A stretch of DNA of 64,000 bases, from NCBI GenBank assembly GCA_004835665.1, contig RBKR01000011.1, positions 1,054,001 to 1,118,000 on the forward strand, in the 5' to 3' direction. Position numbers and translations under genes: made by a program. Source of the stretch: Phoma sp. XZ068. Lineage: Eukaryota; Ascomycota; Dothideomycetes; Pleosporales; Didymellaceae. Positions 24,193-35,528 of this stretch are shown in pieces. The notes beneath the pieces were generated by a model. That model did no database searches, was not told the origin of the DNA, and was given only the letters and a program-made list of their open reading frames with translations. Each line of letters begins with the position of its first letter. Within the stretch, counting starts at the first letter, position 1.

Positions 24193-27047
24193 CGTGTTCA
24201 AGCAGCAAGTAGTATTAAACGAAAGTAAATGGTCGTAAACCGAACCCGCGGTATTGTTGGAAGCGAAAGTAACCCAGAAATCCCAATTACGGTCTCCAAA
24301 GACTACCAGTAGTCCTCACGGTTCTTCAAATTTCACGAGGCGATGGGGTTTTGTTATATGCAAGCCCTCAGGCTGCGTGCTGGTGCACGCTCGGCGGTTA
24401 CGCGATTCAGTAAGGCTTGACGGCTGCTACGGCGAAGGTCAGGCACAAGGCTTGTAGAATGGATGGCTGAGGCGCGTTGCGTGTCTCAGGCTTGTTAGGT
24501 GTTCAGGCAGCGCGGGTGAGGTATGATCCTTCGATACAGGCAGTGTGTCAGTACGAGCGAGCAGACAGCGGGAAGCTGCCGCAATTGTAGATTCAGTTCA
24601 TGCGCTACGGCGGGCCTGTGCTGGCCATGTACTCTCGATGTAGCCGCTGAGGGCTGGGCGGGCTACGCTATGAGGGCCCCGCTACGTGTGCAGGTGAGTG
24701 AGGCGTTGTGATTGGGTGCCTGCTGTGCGTGATGCACGATGTGCAGGCTTCCCGAATGGCGCCGTTGATGGGGTGTGGCCTATGAGCATGGGTTTTGGCC
24801 TGCTTGGCTAGAGTGGCGTTGCGTAGACAATGCCTTGGACTCGATGAATTCCACCTGCACGTGTATTGCGAGGCAAGGGAGCAATTACTCGAGTCGTTCC
24901 ATGGCATTTTGGTCAATGATTTCTCATACCGCTCTTTTCCAATTCGGAACTTGAGGCCTGAGTTCGATATGATCTGTTGCATGGGTGCCTCACGGATGCC
25001 TTAGTCTCCGGGGTCCCTTTGCGCCTCAGGACACAGGTCTGCTACCGGCTCTGTAGCACGCAGGCTGCAAGGAAGATCTGGGGAGCCTCAGGAACCGAAT
25101 CTGCACTTCAAACAACATCATACGACAAAGTTTACTTCAGAAAGTAAAATGATGTCAATGCCGTGCATCGGAAAGCTTGACAGCTGTCGAGACAAACAAC
25201 GTCGTACGATAACAGTTCAGTATCAGTTCGGCTGGTGTGCATGTGGAGATCGACAAAGATTGGACGTGGTCAGTGTTGGCTTGATACGCGGCCATCAAGT
25301 TCAGAAGCTGCCCCTGGGTGTGCCCTCCAAGAAAGCATGTGTTCGAAGGTTCCTTCCACCTCCAGTAACCCGATAGACCTTGGCTAGCAACCACTATCGA
25401 GAGCTGCTCGCTCAGCTTGAGTCTAGCCCTCCACTATCACTCAGCATGGTCGTCTTTGCCGTGCTTATATGTAGTCCAAGAATTGTTTCTCGGCTCCAAT
25501 TGTGAATGCAGCCTCATCACAGCCCTAAGGCATGCTACCTGTCAAAATCCTGCCGCCATCCACAAAGCCGGCAATCTGTCTTGCGGGCCTGCAAAGGCCA
25601 TCAGCAAAGTGATCCAGAAATAGCGTCCCCTCTTTCGTACACCTGCAGCTAGAACAGTTTGAATCATGTAGAGGAGGCGTAAGCCAATCCGATTGGATCT
25701 CTACGCGCCGAGAAGTGGCGCCGAGGCCTACTTGCTGGCCATGTGCTACCAACCACATCACCCAGTGGCTTCAAGAGCGTTGAACTCTGTGCTCGTCTTC
25801 ACGCCTCGGCGCGTCCAGCAAAGCAGGTCATGGCATGCTCGCACCAGCAATTCTTTTGCGCCCATGCGCCTTCGGTGCAGCGCTTCTTTGCAGGGGGTTA
25901 TGGCGAGAGGACGGCCCGCTTCTTGCTGCACACAATCCTTCACTACCTCCTCGCACGACTGTTGATCACACACATTCGGACGTTTACCTGTAACCACGAT
26001 TCTGGAAGCGACCACGCCGCATTATCCAGGCAACATATCGGTCTACTGCGGCGACCTAACCTCACTTCCCCATATCGTGCCGCCTCGAACTTGCATTGTC
26101 TCAGCGCGAACCCCTGCATATCAGGAACACCACCACGATTTCAACGCAGGATACGATAGCAGCTGCAATTCCCCAGGAAATTGAGTGACAGCTGCCAAAC
26201 TAAGACTGCAACAGCTAAGGCACAGAATTCAACCGTCGTCACGTCTAGAGGTCCACATCGTATAGCCCCAAGTTGGCGCACCTGTAGCCGGAACAAGCCA
26301 CCCGCAAAACATCTCGAAAACCAACACATAGGAGATCTACTCCCACGAGACGACTGCTGCCTCGCTGATTCAAGGCGCATAGCCCAAGCCTTCTTAGTAT
26401 TCTTGAGGCTCTAAGGCCCCGCTTAAGCAACAAGGAATAATGGTTTTGTGCCTGGCGCTTCAAGTTTGAGACACACCTCTTACAGTGGGCGTTCAACGCA
26501 TAGCGGCAACCCCCTCCCACATCCACACCAAATCACAACTGCCCGCAAGGCCGCGTGAGGCTTGACAAACCCATTACCCTGGAGACGGACTTGCTTCATC
26601 TGATCAAGGCAAACTGTCAGCGACCTTAACGCGCCTGGTATACCTACTGCAACTGGCGCTAGCTGTTTGAGCTTGTCGGTTTCAGCGCAGCGTGTCGCTC
26701 CACCAGGATCCAACGGCTTCTTCAGATCCTGATCTACGTTCACAGCACAGACCAGACCTGGGGCTGCACGTTTACATATCCTCGGTGCCCTGCAGCCTTG
26801 GAGTTTGTTCACCTCCGTTCCTTCGACACTTTCGCAAGCGCCCGGACCTGGACGCAGACATTCTTTTCTTCACTTCGTATCTGGCTGGCCGGGTTGAACT
26901 TTAACTGAATTACGTTTCTTCAGTTGAGGTTCTGTTTGCTTACAATCTTTAATTGCTGTCTAATATCCAAGCACAACCTTTACATCTTCTTTGGATTACA
27001 CCGACGCAAGACCTCCACCGTCGACACACGCAAGCGCAATCATCACA
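24193..27047. other. Gene-poor 2.9 kb stretch upstream of NoxA
   Basis: All open frames are short, overlapping and without codon bias. The final 200 bases (about 26850-27047) are a plausible leader of NoxA, with CTTTACATCTTC and GACACACGCAAGC stretches before the start. Long upstream regions are common for regulated developmental genes. No transposon trace or AT-rich block was noticed. Confidence 0.45.
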
Positions 27048-28791
27048 ATGGCAGGCGGAGATTCGTTTACGCGTCTTCTAAAGCCGAAGAACTTTGCTTT
27101 TCACTTCTTCTTCTGGGGATTCCACTGGGCTATCTTTGCGATAGGATGGTAAGCTTGCACGCTTTGGTGTTGATGTCAGAAAGCTAACAGGCAACAGGTG
27201 GAAACAAGCCGGTGACGCTCGTCTTGCACCCTTGAATGCCCTTCAGTTTTCAGTATGGATCTCCCGAGGTGCTGGTCTGGTTTTGAGCGTCGACACAATG
27301 GTTATCGTCATGCCCATGTGCCGAAACATCCTCCGTTGGCTTCGACCCAAGGTTAGATGGCTACCGCTCGATGAGTCGCAATGGTTCCACCGACAAGTCG
27401 CCTACGCCATGGTGGTCTTCACCGTCGTTCATACAGCAGCGCATTACGTCAAGTACGTTTACCAGCAATTCCCATCCCTCTATGACTGACAAATGCACAG
27501 CTTCTTCAACGTTGAACGAACACAAGTCCGACCCCAGATCGCGCTCCAGATCCACTATACCGAGGCAGGTGGTGTCACCGGACACATCATGCTCCTCTGT
27601 ATGCTTTTGATCTACACCACCGCCCACCACAGGATTCGACAGCAGTCGTTCGAGACATTCTGGTACACTCACCACCTGTTCATTCCATTCCTGCTCGGCA
27701 TGTACACACACGCAACCAGCTGTTTCGTGCGAGACACAGCTCCTGCCTTCTCTCCCTTCGACCATGATAACTTCTGGACGCACTGCATCGGTTACGAGGG
27801 CTGGCGATGGGAACTTGTCGGAGGTGGTCTGTACCTCTTCGACCGTCTCTACCGCGAGATCCGCTGCAGACGTCAAACTGAGATCGTCCGAGTCGTTCGC
27901 CACCCCTACGATGCTGTCGAGATTCAGTTCACCAAGCCCAGCATGAAGTACAAGCCTGGACAATGGCTGTTCCTGAACTGCCCCGAGGTCAGCTACCACC
28001 AGTGGCACCCCTTTACCATCACTTCCTGCCCTCACGACCCTTACATCTCCGTCCACGTTCGCCAGGTGGGCGACTTCACCCGCGCCCTCGCCGACGCTCT
28101 GGGTGCTGGACAATCCCAGAGCAAGCTCTATGATGAGCTCGATCCCATGGGCATGTACGAAATCGCGCTCCAGCACGGCCAGAAGATGCCCGCTCTCCGC
28201 ATCGACGGCCCTTACGGTGCCCCCGCCGAAGACGTCTTCGAGAACGAAGTCGCTGTCCTGATCGGTACAGGTATTGGCGTCACACCTTGGGCATCGATTC
28301 TCAAATCCATCTACCACCAGCGCATGTCTCCCAACCCACCCAAGCGCCTGCGACGTGTGGAGTTCATCTGGGTCTGCAAAGACACATCCTCCTTCGAATG
28401 GTTCCAGACCTTGCTCTCTTCTCTCGAGGCACAGTCCGTGGGTGCTAGCGACGGCGACCAGTTCTTGCGCATTCACACCTACCTGACGCAAAAAATGGAC
28501 GCCAACACCGCACAAAACATTGTCTTGAACTCAGTCGGTACGGACAAAGATCCCCTCACCGAGCTCAAGAGCAGGACGAACTTTGGCCGTCCCGATTTCC
28601 CACGGTTATTGTGCGGCATGCGCGACGGCCTGCTGGACCGCACATACATGAACGGATTGGAGAGCACATTGAGGACAGATGTTGGTGTGTACTTCTGCGG
28701 TCCCAACGTTGCGGCCCGAGCTATCAAGAAGGCATGCAAGGAGGCGACATGCCAGGAGGTTAACTTCAAGTTCTGGAAGGAACATTTTTAG
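27048..28791 (+). CDS. noxA: NADPH oxidase NoxA (Nox1)
   Basis: Membrane flavocytochrome that passes electrons from NADPH through FAD and two haems to oxygen, making superoxide for hyphal differentiation, fruiting and, in plant pathogens, infection structures. Exons 27048-27148, 27198-27452 and 27501-28791 (introns 49 and 48 nt) give 548 residues, as expected for NoxA. The protein opens with a transmembrane hairpin ending FAIGWWKQ. The haem-binding histidines lie in AYAMVVFTVVHTAAHYVN and FWYTHHLFIPF. The FAD motif is WHPFTITSCP, and the NADPH sites are GTGIGVTPWASIL and VYFCGPN; the protein ends in KEHF. There is no N-terminal calcium-binding extension, so it is not the NoxC class. NoxB is excluded only by overall similarity as I recall it. 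Confidence 0.95.
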
Positions 28792-29203
28792 ATGGAGAGT
28801 GTTGGCAAGGCGTTTTGGTGTATGATATCCGCACGTTGCCTGATTGAGAAGACATTTCATTCGGAACGCAGTCGGCTTATAAATAAATTTCGTGTCAGTC
28901 CCTTTGATCTCGCTCACTTCGGCCTTTTTGCACGTGAAGTCAAATTCGTTAATGGTGCTTGTTCGTTTTATGGCACCCTAGAGGATGTGTGAAATAGCCT
29001 GACTGCTCCACAGCGGCTGTAATTAGCTAAGCTGCCACTTGTAGTCGGTCCACTGCCCCAATCCGCACAACCATTCCCTCCCTACCTCAGTAAATCACAT
29101 GAAAGAAGGCTTTTGTACGTCATAAGATCTGCAAGTCGGGTGCAAAATAGCTCTCATTCAGACTGCCACTTAGGGTGCAATCGCAAGGGTGAGAGCCTGA
29201 GCG
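28792..29203. other. Intergenic between convergent genes
   Basis: 3' flank of NoxA, with AT-rich TTATAAATAAATTTCG at about 28878 that could direct 3' end formation, and 3' side of the hypothetical gene. Nothing else is seen. Confidence 0.45.
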
Positions 29204-29889
29204 TCAATTGAAACGAGTCCTCTTGAAATCGGCCTTCTCCTCATCATCATCGTCGAGAGCCCTCTTATTTCCACTCTTGCTCGAGGTCTCCGACGCTGGC
29301 TCGTGAGTAGTTATCGTACCGTCCGCATCCACTTCGTCCCTCTTCACTTCCTCACACGCTTTGTCACCTCGCCTGTCCTTTTTATTCATCCAAGCGACCT
29401 TAAAACCTCCAAGCACTCTCAAACCCTTGAAAAGAGGAGCCAGGTCTCCGACGTAGAACTCTCGGTATCCACACAGCACCTAAATAAACTAGAACAAGGC
29501 GATAAACCGCCTAGAGGACGCATCCACGCTCCTCTCCTCCAAGTTTCACCCAGAAGTCGTTCGCCATGAATTCCATTCCTGTCTACGTAATTGTCGAGAT
29601 CGTTCGTTCTGTTCCTCTCGTCTGTATGGCAGCGTATGTGTGGATCTGATTTTGTATTGGCTTTGACATCCAGGATGTAGTGCGCATTTTCGATGGTCTT
29701 GCACTCCCTAGTAATCGTGTGTCCTACTCGCAGCGCTGGAGCGTTAACGTAGCCATTGCCCGCCTTTTTTTTTTGCGTGAATTCGAATGCTTCTGCCTTT
29801 GGGAAGGCGGCGAGAGACAGAGGGATTTGGCGCTCAAGCTCGACAAGCAGAGCTTCAAGGCGGTAGGTAATGCGGCTGGTGTCTGGCAT
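29204..29889 (-). CDS. Hypothetical protein, exon structure unresolved
   Basis: I do not recognise this gene. A 156-codon frame starts at 29889 (MPDTSRITYRLEALLVELER, good ATG context AACAATGCC). It contains FEFTQKKKAGNGYVNAPALR and NAHYILDVKANTKSD. A second frame ends at 29204 and carries GYREFYVGDLAPLFKGLRVLGGF, then an acidic/basic tail ending DDDDEEKADFKRTRFN, which looks nuclear. Both pieces look coding and are probably joined by an intron. A good acceptor (CTAGTTTATTTAG) lies just before the second part at about 29480. The only phase-compatible donor I found is the weak GTAGAC after NDLDNY. The coordinates cover both parts without fixing the intron. A run of ten T at 29765-29774 could also hide a length error. 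Confidence 0.45.
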
Positions 29890-30567
29890 TGTTTGTATTT
29901 TGATCCTTGTTTGTAGTCAACATGCGTCGCTACAAATAGCTTTGCACACATACCGTTAGGAGGCAAGGAAGCCGTTGAGAGCACTGTGGTTTTCGGATGT
30001 CGTGATAGTTGTGGTATGAGCAAGATGTGAGAGCCTTTAAGCCGGTAGCAGTCGCTATGCTTGAGAGGATTGTGGAGTGAAGGTGCAGCTACTCATATCT
30101 CACCAATGCTCTTGAGGTAAGATCTGGGGTCGCCACGAGGAATGCGGTTTTAAGCGCACGCTTAAAGTAAGAGAGAATGCGGTGAAGCGGTAACATCGCA
30201 TCAGTTGATGAGAATCTGATGTACAAGAGAGATTACCAGAGCGCAGAAGCAAATAGAAGGTACTTGATCAGAAGATTCGAGATGATAGGGAGATCACAGT
30301 GCAACCATGTGAAGCTGGTCTGTGGATTAAGATCGCACAAGTGATATAGACGTCGATGGACGACGTATCCAGCAATTAGAACGAAAGGTAAAGCCATGGA
30401 AAATAATGGAAATCTATTCAGGCGCATTGGCCTTTACAACATGTCCACCAGAGTGTCTTCAGAAAACGCCTTTGAGTCAGTACTCCCAGCTCCTTCCCTG
30501 CTACCAGTCTCGGCGCTCCACCCATAATTTCAAAACTGTCCTGATCCTCATCTTCTCCTTGCAATGC
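29890..30567. other. Intergenic
   Basis: Promoter side of the hypothetical gene and 3' flank of paralog A. No feature is recognised. Confidence 0.45.
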
Positions 30568-31485
30568 TCAATCTGTGGTTTGCGACGGTGTTGTGTGGGA
30601 AGCTTGACTGTTGCCATCCTGGTCGGGATTGTGGTTGGAACTTCGGTTGTCGATGGCATGCGTAGAAGGTTCAGAGCTAGATCTGACTCCGTTGGCAATC
30701 GCATCGTTGGTTGTGAAATCGTTGGTAGTGGTCTCGTTCCCAATGATCTCATTGGTACCAATGCCGTTGGTACTGATGACGTTGGTCGTGCCCGGGAAAA
30801 CATTATCAGCTCTAAAAGTTGGCTCTATCGTTGCCTGAGGCTGTTGCATGACTTGCGCATCCCCGCCGTTCAGTTGTGTCCCTAGACGGGGTAGAGCGAG
30901 CCTCGTCCTGATAGTGGCCACGTGCAGAGCTTGAACAAGGTAACTAAGGTGGACTTCGCTTGGTGCGTCATCAGGGCCAACGTAATAGTAATAGCGTCTC
31001 ATGTCACAAAGGATGAAAATGAACTGAATGAGACAGATGACGAGCGGATCGTCGAGTCTCGGATTGGCGTATGGATTCCCGCGATGCTCGCGGAATCCCA
31101 TGAAAACACCAGTGGGTGTGAAACCTTCGGCATGGACTATGTGTCGTTGACTCTCACCGCGACCAGTGTAAGGGACAAGATCAGGCGGGGCACTCCAGTA
31201 AGCACCTTTATCTACAACGATAAGAGCTTCAGGACCCATCTCGTATAATTCTTTGTCTGAATGTTTTGACCAGATACGGCCAATCTCGAGTGTTCTGAGT
31301 TCAGTACCGTCGCTGGCGTCCGCCCGTAGAAAGTGGAATACTGATGGGTTAGGGAAATATGTGATCGCTTCTGGACAGAGGCGCTGCAGTTCGCGGAGTA
31401 AGCGGCTTTTGTCGTATCTTGTCGATGCAGGCCTCAGAGGTCTTGAGGGCCGGCCAATATCATCAAATTTGGCATAAGACGCCAT
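30568..31485 (-). CDS. Uncharacterised protein, paralog A of a family with two members in this window
   Basis: An intronless frame; the start at 31485 (MASYAKFDDIGRPSRP) is preferred over the upstream 31641 because the extra 52 residues are low-complexity. It gives 305 residues. The core from about residue 22 reads YDKSRLLRELQRLCPEAITYF, then a beta-like middle, then LIQFIFILCDMRRYYYYVG and APSEVHLSYLVQAL. The same pattern occurs in the gene at 50313 (YSKAALLKKLRKRCPTALAKF; MVEFIFVLCG; APNRVERLTLSSLITAL), so the two are related. The C-terminal third is Asn/Thr-rich with imperfect short repeats (STNGIGTNE, TTNDFTTND) and is probably disordered. There is no known domain, signal peptide or membrane segment. 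No function is assigned. Confidence 0.7.
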   Translation of the reverse strand: MASYAKFDDIGRPSRPLRPASTRYDKSRLLRELQRLCPEAITYFPNPSVFHFLRADASDGTELRTLEIGRIWSKHSDKELYEMGPEALIVVDKGAYWSAPPDLVPYTGRGESQRHIVHAEGFTPTGVFMGFREHRGNPYANPRLDDPLVICLIQFIFILCDMRRYYYYVGPDDAPSEVHLSYLVQALHVATIRTRLALPRLGTQLNGGDAQVMQQPQATIEPTFRADNVFPGTTNVISTNGIGTNEIIGNETTTNDFTTNDAIANGVRSSSEPSTHAIDNRSSNHNPDQDGNSQASHTTPSQTTD

Positions 31486-32017
31486 TTTCTGGGGTGTGGC
31501 GTTGACTGGGAAAATCCCTTTGCGAGTGTGTCGCTGTCTGATAATGAATTGACTAATGTGTTGATAAGGGGTGTTGGTCGTGTTGTTGTGAGGATGATGG
31601 CAGTGTGGGAGGCAGTCGTGACTTATGGAGTTGGAACGCACAGGTGGGCAAGGGTATTGTTGGGCAGTCGAACTTGCAAAGGTTTAACTTGTTATACTTA
31701 TTATATGGCTGAATGGACCCCTTACGCATTGGCATGCACCACACCAGATTTCAAGCGCGGGGCAGCAGGTGCTATTGGAAGAAATTGCCAGGGTGTCGTT
31801 TCCTAGGTCGGTCGAGAGAGACCCTGGTGGGACCCTGGTTTTAAAAAACCAAGGTAAGCGGGCGAATGCATAGATCTTCCGGACTCACAATTCTGGGTTT
31901 ATGACTTTTGGTTCTTGTAGAAAGTGTGGGTTGTTCCACAATCAAGAGGAAGTCGATCGTTGGCGACCGCACCGAAACAGGTGTGGTTTCCTGCTCTCTG
32001 GGTTGACAAAACAAACA
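31486..32017. other. Intergenic
   Basis: Promoter side of paralog A and 3' flank of the Clr5 gene. A self-complementary GGTTTTAAAAAACC lies near 31838, beside two ACCCTGG copies. No gene is seen. Confidence 0.4.
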
Positions 32018-34088
32018 CTAAGCATACCCTCCGCTTCCCAACCCCAGTAAGACCATGAAGGTTGCTTTGCCCTGCCCCGTGCTCTTGACATGACCCAGAT
32101 ACGCAGCGAGCTCTTCGTCGTCGCTGACTTCGACTACGACCTCTCGCTCGCCCTGGTCTTGTCTATACACTACCAGCCCTTCCACTTTCAGAACCGTGGT
32201 CCCCGGGTGCTCACGCATAACCAAATTGCTAATCTCGTTGACGGAGTGTGTATGCAGTATGGACAGCCAAACAGTCTTGGAAGGGAAGGGTGTAGTAGAC
32301 AAGTGGTGCAGACGGAAATAGATAGGCATAGGCTGAGAATGTTGAGACGTTGCAGCCGGGTAGTAGTTCTGACTGTAGTGTTGGTGCGATGCATGATGAG
32401 AAGATGAGATTGGTTGCTGAACATTCGGCGTATGTTCATGGTGTGATTGGTAGTGATGCTCAGGCTGATGGTACGCCAGCCCAGGAAGTATGGCTGCATC
32501 GCTCGCAGCTAGTAGTAATGAGGGGTCGATCTGCAAGTCACTCGAAGGAGACAACGCTGGGAGACTTGTATGGCTTGTTTGCGTCGAAGCACTGTACTCC
32601 AGGCCAGCGCTTTGTCGGCGTCGTTCCAGTTGCGATGCGACGACAGGCGGAGCTGGTCCAGGACCAGGACCGTGATGGATTTGCTTCTTCTTCGTTGGAT
32701 CTTTGGCTAACTTCTCTTGTTGCTGCCGCTTCATGACATCTCTAGCCAGTACCTCAATAGCCCGCAGCTTTCGCGCATATCCAGGATCAGCTTCACCTTG
32801 TACAAGAGCTCTCGTCAGGTGCTCGGATTCATTGACCCAAGCTGTCTTGAGCTGTGCCCACTGCTCTTCCCCAGCCTCGTGTTTGTTCGTGAAATGGGCG
32901 GCCTTCAGCTTCGCAATATAGGCGGCCCGGACATGACGTGTTTGTTCAGGGTTGAGGCCAAGCGCGTTCTTCGCGTCGGCAAGCGTCATTCTGGTTTCCA
33001 TTGTGCGCAGTCGCTTTGTGACATCCATGCATATAACGTCGATCGACAGCGCTCTCTGCCCTTTTGGCCGAAATAGCGCATCGTTGTTCTGCAGCACCTC
33101 TGGCTCCTGCTGGAACACAGAGACCAGGTGCGGATCCTCCTGTATAAGCTGCTGCACTAACTGTGCCCACTTCTCTGGGCCGGCTACCGTCTTCTTCGCC
33201 ACCCCGTCGGCTTCGCAGATTTCCTGGAATCTTTCACGTAGCCTGCGATACATGCTATTATCTAGACCAAGATATGCCTTCGCTTCGTCGATCGTGGTTT
33301 CGGAGGGGAACCGTGGTGGCTCACCAGGAGTATCTGCTGGCAGACCTGCCCACCCTCGTGTTCGCCGTCGCCGTTTTCGTGTCCGCCATTTCTCATCGCT
33401 CTCTCGCTGCAGATGCTCTTGTCGTAGCTGTCTTCGTAATGTCTCTTCGGCGTCGAGTAGGGAGGGTTCGAGCTCGGGCTGGGTCGGTCGTACATCTTTT
33501 GCAGGTTCGCCGCTCACTGTGATATAAGTGGGAGCCTCTTCCTCCGAGCTTTCTTCGCTCTCAGAACTCTCGGCTAGTGTGGCGTTTCCAAGTTCGTTGA
33601 TCAAGCCTTTGCCAGGCAAGACTTTTGGGTTCTTCTTCTTGGGCCTTTTGTGTGCGCCTCCTTCTACGCCCTGTTTCCTCTTCGGCCTAGGTACGCTTTC
33701 TCTCAGTAGTAGCTTAAGCCTCAAGCGTAGTCTTATCAACTCCCGGTCGTTGATCTGGTAGCCCTCATTCTGGAGGGTGCCAACCATGTCCTTCTGCGTG
33801 TAATTCTGCTCCCATAGCTGCTGCAGGCGAGCGACAAGAGCAGGGTTCTTGTGTGCTGGATTCTGCTTGCTGGGGAAGTCCCATCGCTTGAACTGTGTCT
33901 GAAATGCGCGTTTGCTAGAATGACGCAGTTAGCTTGTGAAAGATGGGCGGCAGTTGTACGGCGATCCATTAGTACCTTGGAGTGAAGCCTCTGTGCTCCC
34001 AGTATGAGATCACCTCATCTAGGCTTTTCTTTTCTTCTACATAGAGTCGATAGCACTCTGCCTCTTTGTCGTCCCAGTTGTACACCAT
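32018..34088 (-). CDS. Clr5-domain protein with an internal duplicated domain
   Basis: Exons 33976-34088 and 32018-33914 with a 61-nt intron give 669 residues. The splice completes an N-terminal Clr5 domain: YNWDDKEAECYRLYVEEKKS, then VISYWEHRGFTPSKRAFQTQ and FKRWDF. Fission-yeast Clr5 acts in heterochromatin silencing; in filamentous fungi the domain sits at the N-terminus of many uncharacterised proteins. A basic stretch (PRPKRKQG, KRPKKKNPK) suggests nuclear location, followed by an acidic serine tract. Residues about 240-435 hold two related units of about 95 residues (see findings). The C-terminal region is Gln/His/Ser-rich with a final globular part ending KATFMVLLGLGSGG. It is head-to-head with the L-rhamnose dehydrogenase gene. 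A regulatory role is inference. Confidence 0.85.
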
Positions 34089-34471
34089 GGTAATACAACC
34101 TCTGAGGCATTGAGGTATAGCGCAGAATTGCGCAAGTGGTTTGTAACGCGTTGTTGCGTGAACTGGTGACTCGCCCGCCCTAGCCTTGGCACTCAACCGC
34201 GGCCAGAACTGCCCTCGGTCGCAGTTGCCCCGGCCTTCGCTCCCCACACGGTCACGCTTCCAAGTTCGTACAATCGCGTCTACCGAAATCTGCTCCGCAC
34301 TGGGGCAGTATATATTATTATGGCGCTCTTAGACTGTAGACTTTTTCTCCGCGCTCTTTGCTTTGTTGACTGCTACTGCGTGCTGCGACTGCCTCCTTGA
34401 ACCCCGCACTCCTCCCACGAACCTACTCCTCAAGCACTGTTCTAAACCACATCGCGTAGCTTCTGAACGAA
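34089..34471. promoter_or_regulatory. Shared divergent promoter region, Clr5 gene and LRA1
   Basis: Both genes start outward from these 383 bases. A TATA box candidate (TATATAT, 34309-34315) lies about 157 bases before the LRA1 start, followed by a CT-rich leader with CCTCCTTGAACC and CTCCTCAAGC. A TATA box fits an inducible catabolic gene better than the Clr5 gene. No regulator site was recognised. Confidence 0.4.
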
Positions 34472-35317
34472 ATGGCGCAGCTTCTCGCGGGCAAGTCTAT
34501 GGCCATTACAGGCGGCGTCACAGGTATTGGACGTGCCATTGTTCTCGGCTATCTATCGCATGGCGCCAACGTGGCCGTCAACCACCTGGGCGACCCAAAG
34601 TCCTCTGAGCAGTATCAGTCACTTGTAAAAGAGGCTTCAGAAGGCGGGAGCAGATTGCTTGAGGTTCCTGGTGATGTCGGAGACCCGGAGACTGGCAAGA
34701 AGCTGGTGGCCGCGGTCGTGGAGAAGTGGGGTCGTTTGGACGTCTTTGTGAGCAACGCAGGTATCTGCGAGTTCAAGGAGTTTCTGGAGTGCGTATAACC
34801 AGGACATTTTGCATCTAGTGTCTAGAGAATTACAAGCTGACTCAAATGGTGTAGTATCTCGCCAGAGCTTTGGAGCAAAACCGTAAACACCAATCTCACA
34901 GGGGCATTCAACACCATCCAAGCCGCCGCAAGACAGCTCTCCACACAATCACCATCGGGTGGCTCAATTATCGGTATATCTTCCATCTCTGCGCTCGTTG
35001 GTGGCGCACAGCAAGGTCACTACACACCTACAAAGGCTGGCGTGCTATCTCTCATCCAGTCGTCTGCGTGCGCCCTCGGCAAATACAACATCAGGTGCAA
35101 TGCGCTCCTGCCAGGCACAATCAGAACGCAATTGAACGAGGAAGATCTCGCAGATGATAACAAGAGGAAGTACATGGAAGGCAGGATACCTCTGGGCAGG
35201 ACTGGTGTGCCGGATGATTTGGCCGGGCCAGCTGTTTTCTTGGGCAGTGATCTGAGCAGTTATGTCACTGGTGCTCAGCTACTAGTGGATGGTGGGTTAT
35301 TCGTGAACCTACAGTGA
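34472..35317 (+). CDS. LRA1: L-rhamnose 1-dehydrogenase (SDR family)
   Basis: First step of the fungal non-phosphorylated L-rhamnose route: L-rhamnose to L-rhamnono-1,4-lactone with NAD(P). Exons 34472-34788 and 34855-35317 with a 66-nt intron give 259 residues, standard for a short-chain dehydrogenase. Visible are the cofactor loop TGGVTGIG, the NNAG equivalent SNAGICEFKEFL, the catalytic serine in IIGISSISALVGGA and Tyr-Lys in HYTPTKAG. The stretches ALVGGA, NALLPGTIRTQLNEEDL and KRKYMEGRIPLGR, plus the C-terminus GAQLLVDGGLFVNLQ, match the yeast rhamnose dehydrogenase family closely as I remember it. Assignment is strengthened by the neighbouring lactonase gene, 211 bases away and convergent. 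Other sugar dehydrogenases of the same family are the alternative. Confidence 0.88.
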
Positions 35318-35528
35318 ACATAACAATTACGATGCTATGTCAATGAAATTTAGATACAAAAATAAAATGTCAACCCTCTGAACGGTGATTCAATAACTGA
35401 CACATGGTTCAGACTTTCATTATGGCTATCAACTGTCTCAAGATATGAGGCTTACCACTTGCAGAGAATCTTTCAGTCGTTACTGTGCTTTTGTATTTCG
35501 AGATTCGCTTCAGCTGTTCTCTCATCTC

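Noticed and set aside
27361..28515. 384-codon open frame on the minus strand inside NoxA
   Set aside because: It is antisense to the third NoxA exon, and its Val/Gly/Glu-rich translation reflects the codon bias of the real gene.
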